A stretch of 64,000 bases of DNA from Peronospora farinosa (lineage: Eukaryota > Oomycota > Peronosporomycetes > Peronosporales > Peronosporaceae), in assembly GCA_947646735.1 (NCBI GenBank), contig CANTFK010000304.1, forward strand, positions 1-64,000, in the 5' to 3' direction. Positions 12,505 through 26,488 of the stretch are shown in pieces. The position numbers were made by a program, and so were the translations under genes. The stretch's first letter is position 1. The number at the start of each line of letters is the position of its first letter. Below the pieces are notes generated by a model. The model was not told where the DNA came from. It ran no database searches and was given only the letters and a program-made list of their open reading frames with translations.

Positions 12505-13208
12505 CTTCTTTTACACACACCACGCATGCACAACCAAGCCCGACCGATAAGACTCGCACACGGCCTGTTTACTCGTCCACGGTCTGTTTACTCGCTCACG
12601 GCTTTTAGATGCACTACCGCACTCCACCCTCGCTGCAGTCTAGCCTTGCGAGCATGTTGTTCCGAGCGACATGTACGCTACTATCGAATCGCTGGCTAGC
12701 TCACCTTGCTACTCGCGATGATGTTATGTTCGCTCGGCCTCTTTTTCACTACAGATCGGTGTCATTATTCTAAACGCCCAATACATATCGACGGCGTGAC
12801 AACCGTATCTACGGCGTGACAATTGTAGCTGGTCGAGCACCAGATGTCAGGTATGAACAGTGACCATCGGCATAGAAATATCGTTTTGTAGACGCGTGGT
12901 GCGAGCGGGAGTGGCAATCTTAGTCGTGGCAGTATTGAAAGACGTGGTTGCTAGACTGGATACGTCGCTGGTGAACGTTTCCGTGTGTTGCTAGTTAAGG
13001 GTGAGATGGATGTCAGTAGTGTTTGAGGTCAATGTTTGAGGCGTGACTGGATAGTGGTGCGAGTTTGAGCAGACGAGAGGGTACTCCGAGCAGGATGATA
13101 TGGCAGGCGAATCGCTTCGTGTACGGAGAAGCGGTGTTTGTTTGCGCGTGTGTGTGCTTGGGCGTATGTAGATTTGTGTGCGGGGAGTGTCGGACGACGT
13201 GTCGTGCT

Positions 13209-13281
13209 TCTCCTATAGCTCAGTTGGTAGAGCGTGCGGCTGTTAACCTCAAGGTCGCTGGTTCAAACCCAGCTGGGAGAG
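13209..13281 (+). tRNA. tRNA-Asn(GUU), copy 18
   Basis: Identical gene, T4 terminator. Confidence 0.95.
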
Positions 13282-13985
13282 CTTCTTTTACACACACCAC
13301 GCATGCACAACCAAGCCCGACCGATAAGACTCGCACACGGCCTGTTTACTCGTCCACGGTCTGTTTACTCGCTCACGGCTTTTAGATGCACTACCGCACT
13401 CCACCCTCGCTGCAGTCTAGCCTTGCGAGCATGTTGTTCCGAGCGACATGTACGCTACTATCGAATCGCTGGCTAGCTCACCTTGCTACTCGCGATGATG
13501 TTATGTTCGCTCGGCCTCTTTTTCACTACAGATCGGTGTCATTATTCTAAACGCCCAATACATATCGACGGCGTGACAACCGTATCTACGGCGTGACAAT
13601 TGTAGCTGGTCGAGCACCAGATGTCAGGTATGAACAGTGACCATCGGCATAGAAATATCGTTTTGTAGACGCGTGGTGCGAGCGGGAGTGGCAATCTTAG
13701 TCGTGGCAGTATTGAAAGACGTGGTTGCTAGACTGGATACGTCGCTGGTGAACGTTTCCGTGTGTTGCTAGTTAAGGGTGAGATGGATGTCAGTAGTGTT
13801 TGAGGTCAATGTTTGAGGCGTGACTGGATAGTGGTGCGAGTTTGAGCAGACGAGAGGGTACTCCGAGCAGGATGATATGGCAGGCGAATCGCTTCGTGTA
13901 CGGAGAAGCGGTGTTTGTTTGCGCGTGTGTGTGCTTGGGCGTATGTAGATTTGTGTGCGGGGAGTGTCGGACGACGTGTCGTGCT

Positions 13986-14058
13986 TCTCCTATAGCTCAG
14001 TTGGTAGAGCGTGCGGCTGTTAACCTCAAGGTCGCTGGTTCAAACCCAGCTGGGAGAG
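13986..14058 (+). tRNA. tRNA-Asn(GUU), copy 19
   Basis: Identical gene, T4 terminator. The spacer behind it has the minority C at about 14589. Confidence 0.95.
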
Positions 14059-14762
14059 CTTCTTTTACACACACCACGCATGCACAACCAAGCCCGACCG
14101 ATAAGACTCGCACACGGCCTGTTTACTCGTCCACGGTCTGTTTACTCGCTCACGGCTTTTAGATGCACTACCGCACTCCACCCTCGCTGCAGTCTAGCCT
14201 TGCGAGCATGTTGTTCCGAGCGACATGTACGCTACTATCGAATCGCTGGCTAGCTCACCTTGCTACTCGCGATGATGTTATGTTCGCTCGGCCTCTTTTT
14301 CACTACAGATCGGTGTCATTATTCTAAACGCCCAATACATATCGACGGCGTGACAACCGTATCTACGGCGTGACAATTGTAGCTGGTCGAGCACCAGATG
14401 TCAGGTATGAACAGTGACCATCGGCATAGAAATATCGTTTTGTAGACGCGTGGTGCGAGCGGGAGTGGCAATCTTAGTCGTGGCAGTATTGAAAGACGTG
14501 GTTGCTAGACTGGATACGTCGCTGGTGAACGTTTCCGTGTGTTGCTAGTTAAGGGTGAGATGGATGTCAGTAGTGTTTGAGGTCAATGCTTGAGGCGTGA
14601 CTGGATAGTGGTGCGAGTTTGAGCAGACGAGAGGGTACTCCGAGCAGGATGATATGGCAGGCGAATCGCTTCGTGTACGGAGAAGCGGTGTTTGTTTGCG
14701 CGTGTGTGTGCTTGGGCGTATGTAGATTTGTGTGCGGGGAGTGTCGGACGACGTGTCGTGCT

Positions 14763-14835
14763 TCTCCTATAGCTCAGTTGGTAGAGCGTGCGGCTGTTAA
14801 CCTCAAGGTCGCTGGTTCAAACCCAGCTGGGAGAG
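14763..14835 (+). tRNA. tRNA-Asn(GUU), copy 20, shortened terminator
   Basis: Identical gene; T3 downstream (776-bp unit). Confidence 0.93.
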
Positions 14836-15538
14836 CTTCTTTACACACACCACGCATGCACAACCAAGCCCGACCGATAAGACTCGCACACGGCCTGTTT
14901 ACTCGTCCACGGTCTGTTTACTCGCTCACGGCTTTTAGATGCACTACCGCACTCCACCCTCGCTGCAGTCTAGCCTTGCGAGCATGTTGTTCCGAGCGAC
15001 ATGTACGCTACTATCGAATCGCTGGCTAGCTCACCTTGCTACTCGCGATGATGTTATGTTCGCTCGGCCTCTTTTTCACTACAGATCGGTGTCATTATTC
15101 TAAACGCCCAATACATATCGACGGCGTGACAACCGTATCTACGGCGTGACAATTGTAGCTGGTCGAGCACCAGATGTCAGGTATGAACAGTGACCATCGG
15201 CATAGAAATATCGTTTTGTAGACGCGTGGTGCGAGCGGGAGTGGCAATCTTAGTCGTGGCAGTATTGAAAGACGTGGTTGCTAGACTGGATACGTCGCTG
15301 GTGAACGTTTCCGTGTGTTGCTAGTTAAGGGTGAGATGGATGTCAGTAGTGTTTGAGGTCAATGTTTGAGGCGTGACTGGATAGTGGTGCGAGTTTGAGC
15401 AGACGAGAGGGTACTCCGAGCAGGATGATATGGCAGGCGAATCGCTTCGTGTACGGAGAAGCGGTGTTTGTTTGCGCGTGTGTGTGCTTGGGCGTATGTA
15501 GATTTGTGTGCGGGGAGTGTCGGACGACGTGTCGTGCT

Positions 15539-15611
15539 TCTCCTATAGCTCAGTTGGTAGAGCGTGCGGCTGTTAACCTCAAGGTCGCTGGTTCAAACCC
15601 AGCTGGGAGAG
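15539..15611 (+). tRNA. tRNA-Asn(GUU), copy 21
   Basis: Identical gene, T4 terminator. Minority C in the spacer at about 16142. Confidence 0.95.
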
Positions 15612-16315
15612 CTTCTTTTACACACACCACGCATGCACAACCAAGCCCGACCGATAAGACTCGCACACGGCCTGTTTACTCGTCCACGGTCTGTTTACTC
15701 GCTCACGGCTTTTAGATGCACTACCGCACTCCACCCTCGCTGCAGTCTAGCCTTGCGAGCATGTTGTTCCGAGCGACATGTACGCTACTATCGAATCGCT
15801 GGCTAGCTCACCTTGCTACTCGCGATGATGTTATGTTCGCTCGGCCTCTTTTTCACTACAGATCGGTGTCATTATTCTAAACGCCCAATACATATCGACG
15901 GCGTGACAACCGTATCTACGGCGTGACAATTGTAGCTGGTCGAGCACCAGATGTCAGGTATGAACAGTGACCATCGGCATAGAAATATCGTTTTGTAGAC
16001 GCGTGGTGCGAGCGGGAGTGGCAATCTTAGTCGTGGCAGTATTGAAAGACGTGGTTGCTAGACTGGATACGTCGCTGGTGAACGTTTCCGTGTGTTGCTA
16101 GTTAAGGGTGAGATGGATGTCAGTAGTGTTTGAGGTCAATGCTTGAGGCGTGACTGGATAGTGGTGCGAGTTTGAGCAGACGAGAGGGTACTCCGAGCAG
16201 GATGATATGGCAGGCGAATCGCTTCGTGTACGGAGAAGCGGTGTTTGTTTGCGCGTGTGTGTGCTTGGGCGTATGTAGATTTGTGTGCGGGGAGTGTCGG
16301 ACGACGTGTCGTGCT

Positions 16316-16388
16316 TCTCCTATAGCTCAGTTGGTAGAGCGTGCGGCTGTTAACCTCAAGGTCGCTGGTTCAAACCCAGCTGGGAGAG
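16316..16388 (+). tRNA. tRNA-Asn(GUU), copy 22
   Basis: Identical gene, T4 terminator. Confidence 0.95.
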
Positions 16389-17092
16389 CTTCTTTTACAC
16401 ACACCACGCATGCACAACCAAGCCCGACCGATAAGACTCGCACACGGCCTGTTTACTCGTCCACGGTCTGTTTACTCGCTCACGGCTTTTAGATGCACTA
16501 CCGCACTCCACCCTCGCTGCAGTCTAGCCTTGCGAGCATGTTGTTCCGAGCGACATGTACGCTACTATCGAATCGCTGGCTAGCTCACCTTGCTACTCGC
16601 GATGATGTTATGTTCGCTCGGCCTCTTTTTCACTACAGATCGGTGTCATTATTCTAAACGCCCAATACATATCGACGGCGTGACAACCGTATCTACGGCG
16701 TGACAATTGTAGCTGGTCGAGCACCAGATGTCAGGTATGAACAGTGACCATCGGCATAGAAATATCGTTTTGTAGACGCGTGGTGCGAGCGGGAGTGGCA
16801 ATCTTAGTCGTGGCAGTATTGAAAGACGTGGTTGCTAGACTGGATACGTCGCTGGTGAACGTTTCCGTGTGTTGCTAGTTAAGGGTGAGATGGATGTCAG
16901 TAGTGTTTGAGGTCAATGTTTGAGGCGTGACTGGATAGTGGTGCGAGTTTGAGCAGACGAGAGGGTACTCCGAGCAGGATGATATGGCAGGCGAATCGCT
17001 TCGTGTACGGAGAAGCGGTGTTTGTTTGCGCGTGTGTGTGCTTGGGCGTATGTAGATTTGTGTGCGGGGAGTGTCGGACGACGTGTCGTGCT

Positions 17093-17165
17093 TCTCCTAT
17101 AGCTCAGTTGGTAGAGCGTGCGGCTGTTAACCTCAAGGTCGCTGGTTCAAACCCAGCTGGGAGAG
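17093..17165 (+). tRNA. tRNA-Asn(GUU), copy 23, shortened terminator
   Basis: Identical gene; T3 downstream. The spacer also carries the minority A at about 17840. Confidence 0.93.
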
Positions 17166-17868
17166 CTTCTTTACACACACCACGCATGCACAACCAAGCC
17201 CGACCGATAAGACTCGCACACGGCCTGTTTACTCGTCCACGGTCTGTTTACTCGCTCACGGCTTTTAGATGCACTACCGCACTCCACCCTCGCTGCAGTC
17301 TAGCCTTGCGAGCATGTTGTTCCGAGCGACATGTACGCTACTATCGAATCGCTGGCTAGCTCACCTTGCTACTCGCGATGATGTTATGTTCGCTCGGCCT
17401 CTTTTTCACTACAGATCGGTGTCATTATTCTAAACGCCCAATACATATCGACGGCGTGACAACCGTATCTACGGCGTGACAATTGTAGCTGGTCGAGCAC
17501 CAGATGTCAGGTATGAACAGTGACCATCGGCATAGAAATATCGTTTTGTAGACGCGTGGTGCGAGCGGGAGTGGCAATCTTAGTCGTGGCAGTATTGAAA
17601 GACGTGGTTGCTAGACTGGATACGTCGCTGGTGAACGTTTCCGTGTGTTGCTAGTTAAGGGTGAGATGGATGTCAGTAGTGTTTGAGGTCAATGTTTGAG
17701 GCGTGACTGGATAGTGGTGCGAGTTTGAGCAGACGAGAGGGTACTCCGAGCAGGATGATATGGCAGGCGAATCGCTTCGTGTACGGAGAAGCGGTGTTTG
17801 TTTGCGCGTGTGTGTGCTTGGGCGTATGTAGATTTGTGTACGGGGAGTGTCGGACGACGTGTCGTGCT

Positions 17869-17941
17869 TCTCCTATAGCTCAGTTGGTAGAGCGTGCGGC
17901 TGTTAACCTCAAGGTCGCTGGTTCAAACCCAGCTGGGAGAG
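17869..17941 (+). tRNA. tRNA-Asn(GUU), copy 24
   Basis: Identical gene, T4 terminator. Confidence 0.95.
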
Positions 17942-18645
17942 CTTCTTTTACACACACCACGCATGCACAACCAAGCCCGACCGATAAGACTCGCACACGG
18001 CCTGTTTACTCGTCCACGGTCTGTTTACTCGCTCACGGCTTTTAGATGCACTACCGCACTCCACCCTCGCTGCAGTCTAGCCTTGCGAGCATGTTGTTCC
18101 GAGCGACATGTACGCTACTATCGAATCGCTGGCTAGCTCACCTTGCTACTCGCGATGATGTTATGTTCGCTCGGCCTCTTTTTCACTACAGATCGGTGTC
18201 ATTATTCTAAACGCCCAATACATATCGACGGCGTGACAACCGTATCTACGGCGTGACAATTGTAGCTGGTCGAGCACCAGATGTCAGGTATGAACAGTGA
18301 CCATCGGCATAGAAATATCGTTTTGTAGACGCGTGGTGCGAGCGGGAGTGGCAATCTTAGTCGTGGCAGTATTGAAAGACGTGGTTGCTAGACTGGATAC
18401 GTCGCTGGTGAACGTTTCCGTGTGTTGCTAGTTAAGGGTGAGATGGATGTCAGTAGTGTTTGAGGTCAATGTTTGAGGCGTGACTGGATAGTGGTGCGAG
18501 TTTGAGCAGACGAGAGGGTACTCCGAGCAGGATGATATGGCAGGCGAATCGCTTCGTGTACGGAGAAGCGGTGTTTGTTTGCGCGTGTGTGTGCTTGGGC
18601 GTATGTAGATTTGTGTGCGGGGAGTGTCGGACGACGTGTCGTGCT

Positions 18646-18718
18646 TCTCCTATAGCTCAGTTGGTAGAGCGTGCGGCTGTTAACCTCAAGGTCGCTGGTT
18701 CAAACCCAGCTGGGAGAG
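18646..18718 (+). tRNA. tRNA-Asn(GUU), copy 25
   Basis: Identical gene, T4 terminator. Confidence 0.95.
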
Positions 18719-19422
18719 CTTCTTTTACACACACCACGCATGCACAACCAAGCCCGACCGATAAGACTCGCACACGGCCTGTTTACTCGTCCACGGTCTG
18801 TTTACTCGCTCACGGCTTTTAGATGCACTACCGCACTCCACCCTCGCTGCAGTCTAGCCTTGCGAGCATGTTGTTCCGAGCGACATGTACGCTACTATCG
18901 AATCGCTGGCTAGCTCACCTTGCTACTCGCGATGATGTTATGTTCGCTCGGCCTCTTTTTCACTACAGATCGGTGTCATTATTCTAAACGCCCAATACAT
19001 ATCGACGGCGTGACAACCGTATCTACGGCGTGACAATTGTAGCTGGTCGAGCACCAGATGTCAGGTATGAACAGTGACCATCGGCATAGAAATATCGTTT
19101 TGTAGACGCGTGGTGCGAGCGGGAGTGGCAATCTTAGTCGTGGCAGTATTGAAAGACGTGGTTGCTAGACTGGATACGTCGCTGGTGAACGTTTCCGTGT
19201 GTTGCTAGTTAAGGGTGAGATGGATGTCAGTAGTGTTTGAGGTCAATGTTTGAGGCGTGACTGGATAGTGGTGCGAGTTTGAGCAGACGAGAGGGTACTC
19301 CGAGCAGGATGATATGGCAGGCGAATCGCTTCGTGTACGGAGAAGCGGTGTTTGTTTGCGCGTGTGTGTGCTTGGGCGTATGTAGATTTGTGTGCGGGGA
19401 GTGTCGGACGACGTGTCGTGCT

Positions 19423-19495
19423 TCTCCTATAGCTCAGTTGGTAGAGCGTGCGGCTGTTAACCTCAAGGTCGCTGGTTCAAACCCAGCTGGGAGAG
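19423..19495 (+). tRNA. tRNA-Asn(GUU), copy 26
   Basis: Identical gene, T4 terminator. Confidence 0.95.
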
Positions 19496-20199
19496 CTTCT
19501 TTTACACACACCACGCATGCACAACCAAGCCCGACCGATAAGACTCGCACACGGCCTGTTTACTCGTCCACGGTCTGTTTACTCGCTCACGGCTTTTAGA
19601 TGCACTACCGCACTCCACCCTCGCTGCAGTCTAGCCTTGCGAGCATGTTGTTCCGAGCGACATGTACGCTACTATCGAATCGCTGGCTAGCTCACCTTGC
19701 TACTCGCGATGATGTTATGTTCGCTCGGCCTCTTTTTCACTACAGATCGGTGTCATTATTCTAAACGCCCAATACATATCGACGGCGTGACAACCGTATC
19801 TACGGCGTGACAATTGTAGCTGGTCGAGCACCAGATGTCAGGTATGAACAGTGACCATCGGCATAGAAATATCGTTTTGTAGACGCGTGGTGCGAGCGGG
19901 AGTGGCAATCTTAGTCGTGGCAGTATTGAAAGACGTGGTTGCTAGACTGGATACGTCGCTGGTGAACGTTTCCGTGTGTTGCTAGTTAAGGGTGAGATGG
20001 ATGTCAGTAGTGTTTGAGGTCAATGTTTGAGGCGTGACTGGATAGTGGTGCGAGTTTGAGCAGACGAGAGGGTACTCCGAGCAGGATGATATGGCAGGCG
20101 AATCGCTTCGTGTACGGAGAAGCGGTGTTTGTTTGCGCGTGTGTGTGCTTGGGCGTATGTAGATTTGTGTGCGGGGAGTGTCGGACGACGTGTCGTGCT

Positions 20200-20272
20200 T
20201 CTCCTATAGCTCAGTTGGTAGAGCGTGCGGCTGTTAACCTCAAGGTCGCTGGTTCAAACCCAGCTGGGAGAG
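20200..20272 (+). tRNA. tRNA-Asn(GUU), copy 27
   Basis: Identical gene, T4 terminator. Confidence 0.95.
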
Positions 20273-20976
20273 CTTCTTTTACACACACCACGCATGCACA
20301 ACCAAGCCCGACCGATAAGACTCGCACACGGCCTGTTTACTCGTCCACGGTCTGTTTACTCGCTCACGGCTTTTAGATGCACTACCGCACTCCACCCTCG
20401 CTGCAGTCTAGCCTTGCGAGCATGTTGTTCCGAGCGACATGTACGCTACTATCGAATCGCTGGCTAGCTCACCTTGCTACTCGCGATGATGTTATGTTCG
20501 CTCGGCCTCTTTTTCACTACAGATCGGTGTCATTATTCTAAACGCCCAATACATATCGACGGCGTGACAACCGTATCTACGGCGTGACAATTGTAGCTGG
20601 TCGAGCACCAGATGTCAGGTATGAACAGTGACCATCGGCATAGAAATATCGTTTTGTAGACGCGTGGTGCGAGCGGGAGTGGCAATCTTAGTCGTGGCAG
20701 TATTGAAAGACGTGGTTGCTAGACTGGATACGTCGCTGGTGAACGTTTCCGTGTGTTGCTAGTTAAGGGTGAGATGGATGTCAGTAGTGTTTGAGGTCAA
20801 TGTTTGAGGCGTGACTGGATAGTGGTGCGAGTTTGAGCAGACGAGAGGGTACTCCGAGCAGGATGATATGGCAGGCGAATCGCTTCGTGTACGGAGAAGC
20901 GGTGTTTGTTTGCGCGTGTGTGTGCTTGGGCGTATGTAGATTTGTGTGCGGGGAGTGTCGGACGACGTGTCGTGCT

Positions 20977-21049
20977 TCTCCTATAGCTCAGTTGGTAGAG
21001 CGTGCGGCTGTTAACCTCAAGGTCGCTGGTTCAAACCCAGCTGGGAGAG
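20977..21049 (+). tRNA. tRNA-Asn(GUU), copy 28
   Basis: Identical gene, T4 terminator. Confidence 0.95.
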
Positions 21050-21753
21050 CTTCTTTTACACACACCACGCATGCACAACCAAGCCCGACCGATAAGACTC
21101 GCACACGGCCTGTTTACTCGTCCACGGTCTGTTTACTCGCTCACGGCTTTTAGATGCACTACCGCACTCCACCCTCGCTGCAGTCTAGCCTTGCGAGCAT
21201 GTTGTTCCGAGCGACATGTACGCTACTATCGAATCGCTGGCTAGCTCACCTTGCTACTCGCGATGATGTTATGTTCGCTCGGCCTCTTTTTCACTACAGA
21301 TCGGTGTCATTATTCTAAACGCCCAATACATATCGACGGCGTGACAACCGTATCTACGGCGTGACAATTGTAGCTGGTCGAGCACCAGATGTCAGGTATG
21401 AACAGTGACCATCGGCATAGAAATATCGTTTTGTAGACGCGTGGTGCGAGCGGGAGTGGCAATCTTAGTCGTGGCAGTATTGAAAGACGTGGTTGCTAGA
21501 CTGGATACGTCGCTGGTGAACGTTTCCGTGTGTTGCTAGTTAAGGGTGAGATGGATGTCAGTAGTGTTTGAGGTCAATGTTTGAGGCGTGACTGGATAGT
21601 GGTGCGAGTTTGAGCAGACGAGAGGGTACTCCGAGCAGGATGATATGGCAGGCGAATCGCTTCGTGTACGGAGAAGCGGTGTTTGTTTGCGCGTGTGTGT
21701 GCTTGGGCGTATGTAGATTTGTGTGCGGGGAGTGTCGGACGACGTGTCGTGCT

Positions 21754-21826
21754 TCTCCTATAGCTCAGTTGGTAGAGCGTGCGGCTGTTAACCTCAAGGT
21801 CGCTGGTTCAAACCCAGCTGGGAGAG
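21754..21826 (+). tRNA. tRNA-Asn(GUU), copy 29
   Basis: Identical gene, T4 terminator. Confidence 0.95.
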
Positions 21827-22530
21827 CTTCTTTTACACACACCACGCATGCACAACCAAGCCCGACCGATAAGACTCGCACACGGCCTGTTTACTCGTCC
21901 ACGGTCTGTTTACTCGCTCACGGCTTTTAGATGCACTACCGCACTCCACCCTCGCTGCAGTCTAGCCTTGCGAGCATGTTGTTCCGAGCGACATGTACGC
22001 TACTATCGAATCGCTGGCTAGCTCACCTTGCTACTCGCGATGATGTTATGTTCGCTCGGCCTCTTTTTCACTACAGATCGGTGTCATTATTCTAAACGCC
22101 CAATACATATCGACGGCGTGACAACCGTATCTACGGCGTGACAATTGTAGCTGGTCGAGCACCAGATGTCAGGTATGAACAGTGACCATCGGCATAGAAA
22201 TATCGTTTTGTAGACGCGTGGTGCGAGCGGGAGTGGCAATCTTAGTCGTGGCAGTATTGAAAGACGTGGTTGCTAGACTGGATACGTCGCTGGTGAACGT
22301 TTCCGTGTGTTGCTAGTTAAGGGTGAGATGGATGTCAGTAGTGTTTGAGGTCAATGTTTGAGGCGTGACTGGATAGTGGTGCGAGTTTGAGCAGACGAGA
22401 GGGTACTCCGAGCAGGATGATATGGCAGGCGAATCGCTTCGTGTACGGAGAAGCGGTGTTTGTTTGCGCGTGTGTGTGCTTGGGCGTATGTAGATTTGTG
22501 TGCGGGGAGTGTCGGACGACGTGTCGTGCT

Positions 22531-22603
22531 TCTCCTATAGCTCAGTTGGTAGAGCGTGCGGCTGTTAACCTCAAGGTCGCTGGTTCAAACCCAGCTGGGA
22601 GAG
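22531..22603 (+). tRNA. tRNA-Asn(GUU), copy 30
   Basis: Identical gene, T4 terminator. Confidence 0.95.
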
Positions 22604-23307
22604 CTTCTTTTACACACACCACGCATGCACAACCAAGCCCGACCGATAAGACTCGCACACGGCCTGTTTACTCGTCCACGGTCTGTTTACTCGCTCACGG
22701 CTTTTAGATGCACTACCGCACTCCACCCTCGCTGCAGTCTAGCCTTGCGAGCATGTTGTTCCGAGCGACATGTACGCTACTATCGAATCGCTGGCTAGCT
22801 CACCTTGCTACTCGCGATGATGTTATGTTCGCTCGGCCTCTTTTTCACTACAGATCGGTGTCATTATTCTAAACGCCCAATACATATCGACGGCGTGACA
22901 ACCGTATCTACGGCGTGACAATTGTAGCTGGTCGAGCACCAGATGTCAGGTATGAACAGTGACCATCGGCATAGAAATATCGTTTTGTAGACGCGTGGTG
23001 CGAGCGGGAGTGGCAATCTTAGTCGTGGCAGTATTGAAAGACGTGGTTGCTAGACTGGATACGTCGCTGGTGAACGTTTCCGTGTGTTGCTAGTTAAGGG
23101 TGAGATGGATGTCAGTAGTGTTTGAGGTCAATGTTTGAGGCGTGACTGGATAGTGGTGCGAGTTTGAGCAGACGAGAGGGTACTCCGAGCAGGATGATAT
23201 GGCAGGCGAATCGCTTCGTGTACGGAGAAGCGGTGTTTGTTTGCGCGTGTGTGTGCTTGGGCGTATGTAGATTTGTGTGCGGGGAGTGTCGGACGACGTG
23301 TCGTGCT

Positions 23308-23380
23308 TCTCCTATAGCTCAGTTGGTAGAGCGTGCGGCTGTTAACCTCAAGGTCGCTGGTTCAAACCCAGCTGGGAGAG
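23308..23380 (+). tRNA. tRNA-Asn(GUU), copy 31
   Basis: Identical gene, T4 terminator. Confidence 0.95.
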
Positions 23381-24084
23381 CTTCTTTTACACACACCACG
23401 CATGCACAACCAAGCCCGACCGATAAGACTCGCACACGGCCTGTTTACTCGTCCACGGTCTGTTTACTCGCTCACGGCTTTTAGATGCACTACCGCACTC
23501 CACCCTCGCTGCAGTCTAGCCTTGCGAGCATGTTGTTCCGAGCGACATGTACGCTACTATCGAATCGCTGGCTAGCTCACCTTGCTACTCGCGATGATGT
23601 TATGTTCGCTCGGCCTCTTTTTCACTACAGATCGGTGTCATTATTCTAAACGCCCAATACATATCGACGGCGTGACAACCGTATCTACGGCGTGACAATT
23701 GTAGCTGGTCGAGCACCAGATGTCAGGTATGAACAGTGACCATCGGCATAGAAATATCGTTTTGTAGACGCGTGGTGCGAGCGGGAGTGGCAATCTTAGT
23801 CGTGGCAGTATTGAAAGACGTGGTTGCTAGACTGGATACGTCGCTGGTGAACGTTTCCGTGTGTTGCTAGTTAAGGGTGAGATGGATGTCAGTAGTGTTT
23901 GAGGTCAATGTTTGAGGCGTGACTGGATAGTGGTGCGAGTTTGAGCAGACGAGAGGGTACTCCGAGCAGGATGATATGGCAGGCGAATCGCTTCGTGTAC
24001 GGAGAAGCGGTGTTTGTTTGCGCGTGTGTGTGCTTGGGCGTATGTAGATTTGTGTGCGGGGAGTGTCGGACGACGTGTCGTGCT

Positions 24085-24157
24085 TCTCCTATAGCTCAGT
24101 TGGTAGAGCGTGCGGCTGTTAACCTCAAGGTCGCTGGTTCAAACCCAGCTGGGAGAG
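24085..24157 (+). tRNA. tRNA-Asn(GUU), copy 32
   Basis: Identical gene, T4 terminator. Confidence 0.95.
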
Positions 24158-24861
24158 CTTCTTTTACACACACCACGCATGCACAACCAAGCCCGACCGA
24201 TAAGACTCGCACACGGCCTGTTTACTCGTCCACGGTCTGTTTACTCGCTCACGGCTTTTAGATGCACTACCGCACTCCACCCTCGCTGCAGTCTAGCCTT
24301 GCGAGCATGTTGTTCCGAGCGACATGTACGCTACTATCGAATCGCTGGCTAGCTCACCTTGCTACTCGCGATGATGTTATGTTCGCTCGGCCTCTTTTTC
24401 ACTACAGATCGGTGTCATTATTCTAAACGCCCAATACATATCGACGGCGTGACAACCGTATCTACGGCGTGACAATTGTAGCTGGTCGAGCACCAGATGT
24501 CAGGTATGAACAGTGACCATCGGCATAGAAATATCGTTTTGTAGACGCGTGGTGCGAGCGGGAGTGGCAATCTTAGTCGTGGCAGTATTGAAAGACGTGG
24601 TTGCTAGACTGGATACGTCGCTGGTGAACGTTTCCGTGTGTTGCTAGTTAAGGGTGAGATGGATGTCAGTAGTGTTTGAGGTCAATGTTTGAGGCGTGAC
24701 TGGATAGTGGTGCGAGTTTGAGCAGACGAGAGGGTACTCCGAGCAGGATGATATGGCAGGCGAATCGCTTCGTGTACGGAGAAGCGGTGTTTGTTTGCGC
24801 GTGTGTGTGCTTGGGCGTATGTAGATTTGTGTGCGGGGAGTGTCGGACGACGTGTCGTGCT

Positions 24862-24934
24862 TCTCCTATAGCTCAGTTGGTAGAGCGTGCGGCTGTTAAC
24901 CTCAAGGTCGCTGGTTCAAACCCAGCTGGGAGAG
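24862..24934 (+). tRNA. tRNA-Asn(GUU), copy 33
   Basis: Identical gene, T4 terminator. Minority C in the spacer at about 25465. Confidence 0.95.
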
Positions 24935-25638
24935 CTTCTTTTACACACACCACGCATGCACAACCAAGCCCGACCGATAAGACTCGCACACGGCCTGTTT
25001 ACTCGTCCACGGTCTGTTTACTCGCTCACGGCTTTTAGATGCACTACCGCACTCCACCCTCGCTGCAGTCTAGCCTTGCGAGCATGTTGTTCCGAGCGAC
25101 ATGTACGCTACTATCGAATCGCTGGCTAGCTCACCTTGCTACTCGCGATGATGTTATGTTCGCTCGGCCTCTTTTTCACTACAGATCGGTGTCATTATTC
25201 TAAACGCCCAATACATATCGACGGCGTGACAACCGTATCTACGGCGTGACAATTGTAGCTGGTCGAGCACCAGATGTCAGGTATGAACAGTGACCATCGG
25301 CATAGAAATATCGTTTTGTAGACGCGTGGTGCGAGCGGGAGTGGCAATCTTAGTCGTGGCAGTATTGAAAGACGTGGTTGCTAGACTGGATACGTCGCTG
25401 GTGAACGTTTCCGTGTGTTGCTAGTTAAGGGTGAGATGGATGTCAGTAGTGTTTGAGGTCAATGCTTGAGGCGTGACTGGATAGTGGTGCGAGTTTGAGC
25501 AGACGAGAGGGTACTCCGAGCAGGATGATATGGCAGGCGAATCGCTTCGTGTACGGAGAAGCGGTGTTTGTTTGCGCGTGTGTGTGCTTGGGCGTATGTA
25601 GATTTGTGTGCGGGGAGTGTCGGACGACGTGTCGTGCT

Positions 25639-25711
25639 TCTCCTATAGCTCAGTTGGTAGAGCGTGCGGCTGTTAACCTCAAGGTCGCTGGTTCAAACCC
25701 AGCTGGGAGAG
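25639..25711 (+). tRNA. tRNA-Asn(GUU), copy 34
   Basis: Identical gene, T4 terminator. Confidence 0.95.
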
Positions 25712-26415
25712 CTTCTTTTACACACACCACGCATGCACAACCAAGCCCGACCGATAAGACTCGCACACGGCCTGTTTACTCGTCCACGGTCTGTTTACTC
25801 GCTCACGGCTTTTAGATGCACTACCGCACTCCACCCTCGCTGCAGTCTAGCCTTGCGAGCATGTTGTTCCGAGCGACATGTACGCTACTATCGAATCGCT
25901 GGCTAGCTCACCTTGCTACTCGCGATGATGTTATGTTCGCTCGGCCTCTTTTTCACTACAGATCGGTGTCATTATTCTAAACGCCCAATACATATCGACG
26001 GCGTGACAACCGTATCTACGGCGTGACAATTGTAGCTGGTCGAGCACCAGATGTCAGGTATGAACAGTGACCATCGGCATAGAAATATCGTTTTGTAGAC
26101 GCGTGGTGCGAGCGGGAGTGGCAATCTTAGTCGTGGCAGTATTGAAAGACGTGGTTGCTAGACTGGATACGTCGCTGGTGAACGTTTCCGTGTGTTGCTA
26201 GTTAAGGGTGAGATGGATGTCAGTAGTGTTTGAGGTCAATGTTTGAGGCGTGACTGGATAGTGGTGCGAGTTTGAGCAGACGAGAGGGTACTCCGAGCAG
26301 GATGATATGGCAGGCGAATCGCTTCGTGTACGGAGAAGCGGTGTTTGTTTGCGCGTGTGTGTGCTTGGGCGTATGTAGATTTGTGTGCGGGGAGTGTCGG
26401 ACGACGTGTCGTGCT

Positions 26416-26488
26416 TCTCCTATAGCTCAGTTGGTAGAGCGTGCGGCTGTTAACCTCAAGGTCGCTGGTTCAAACCCAGCTGGGAGAG
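26416..26488 (+). tRNA. tRNA-Asn(GUU), copy 35
   Basis: Identical gene, T4 terminator. Confidence 0.95.
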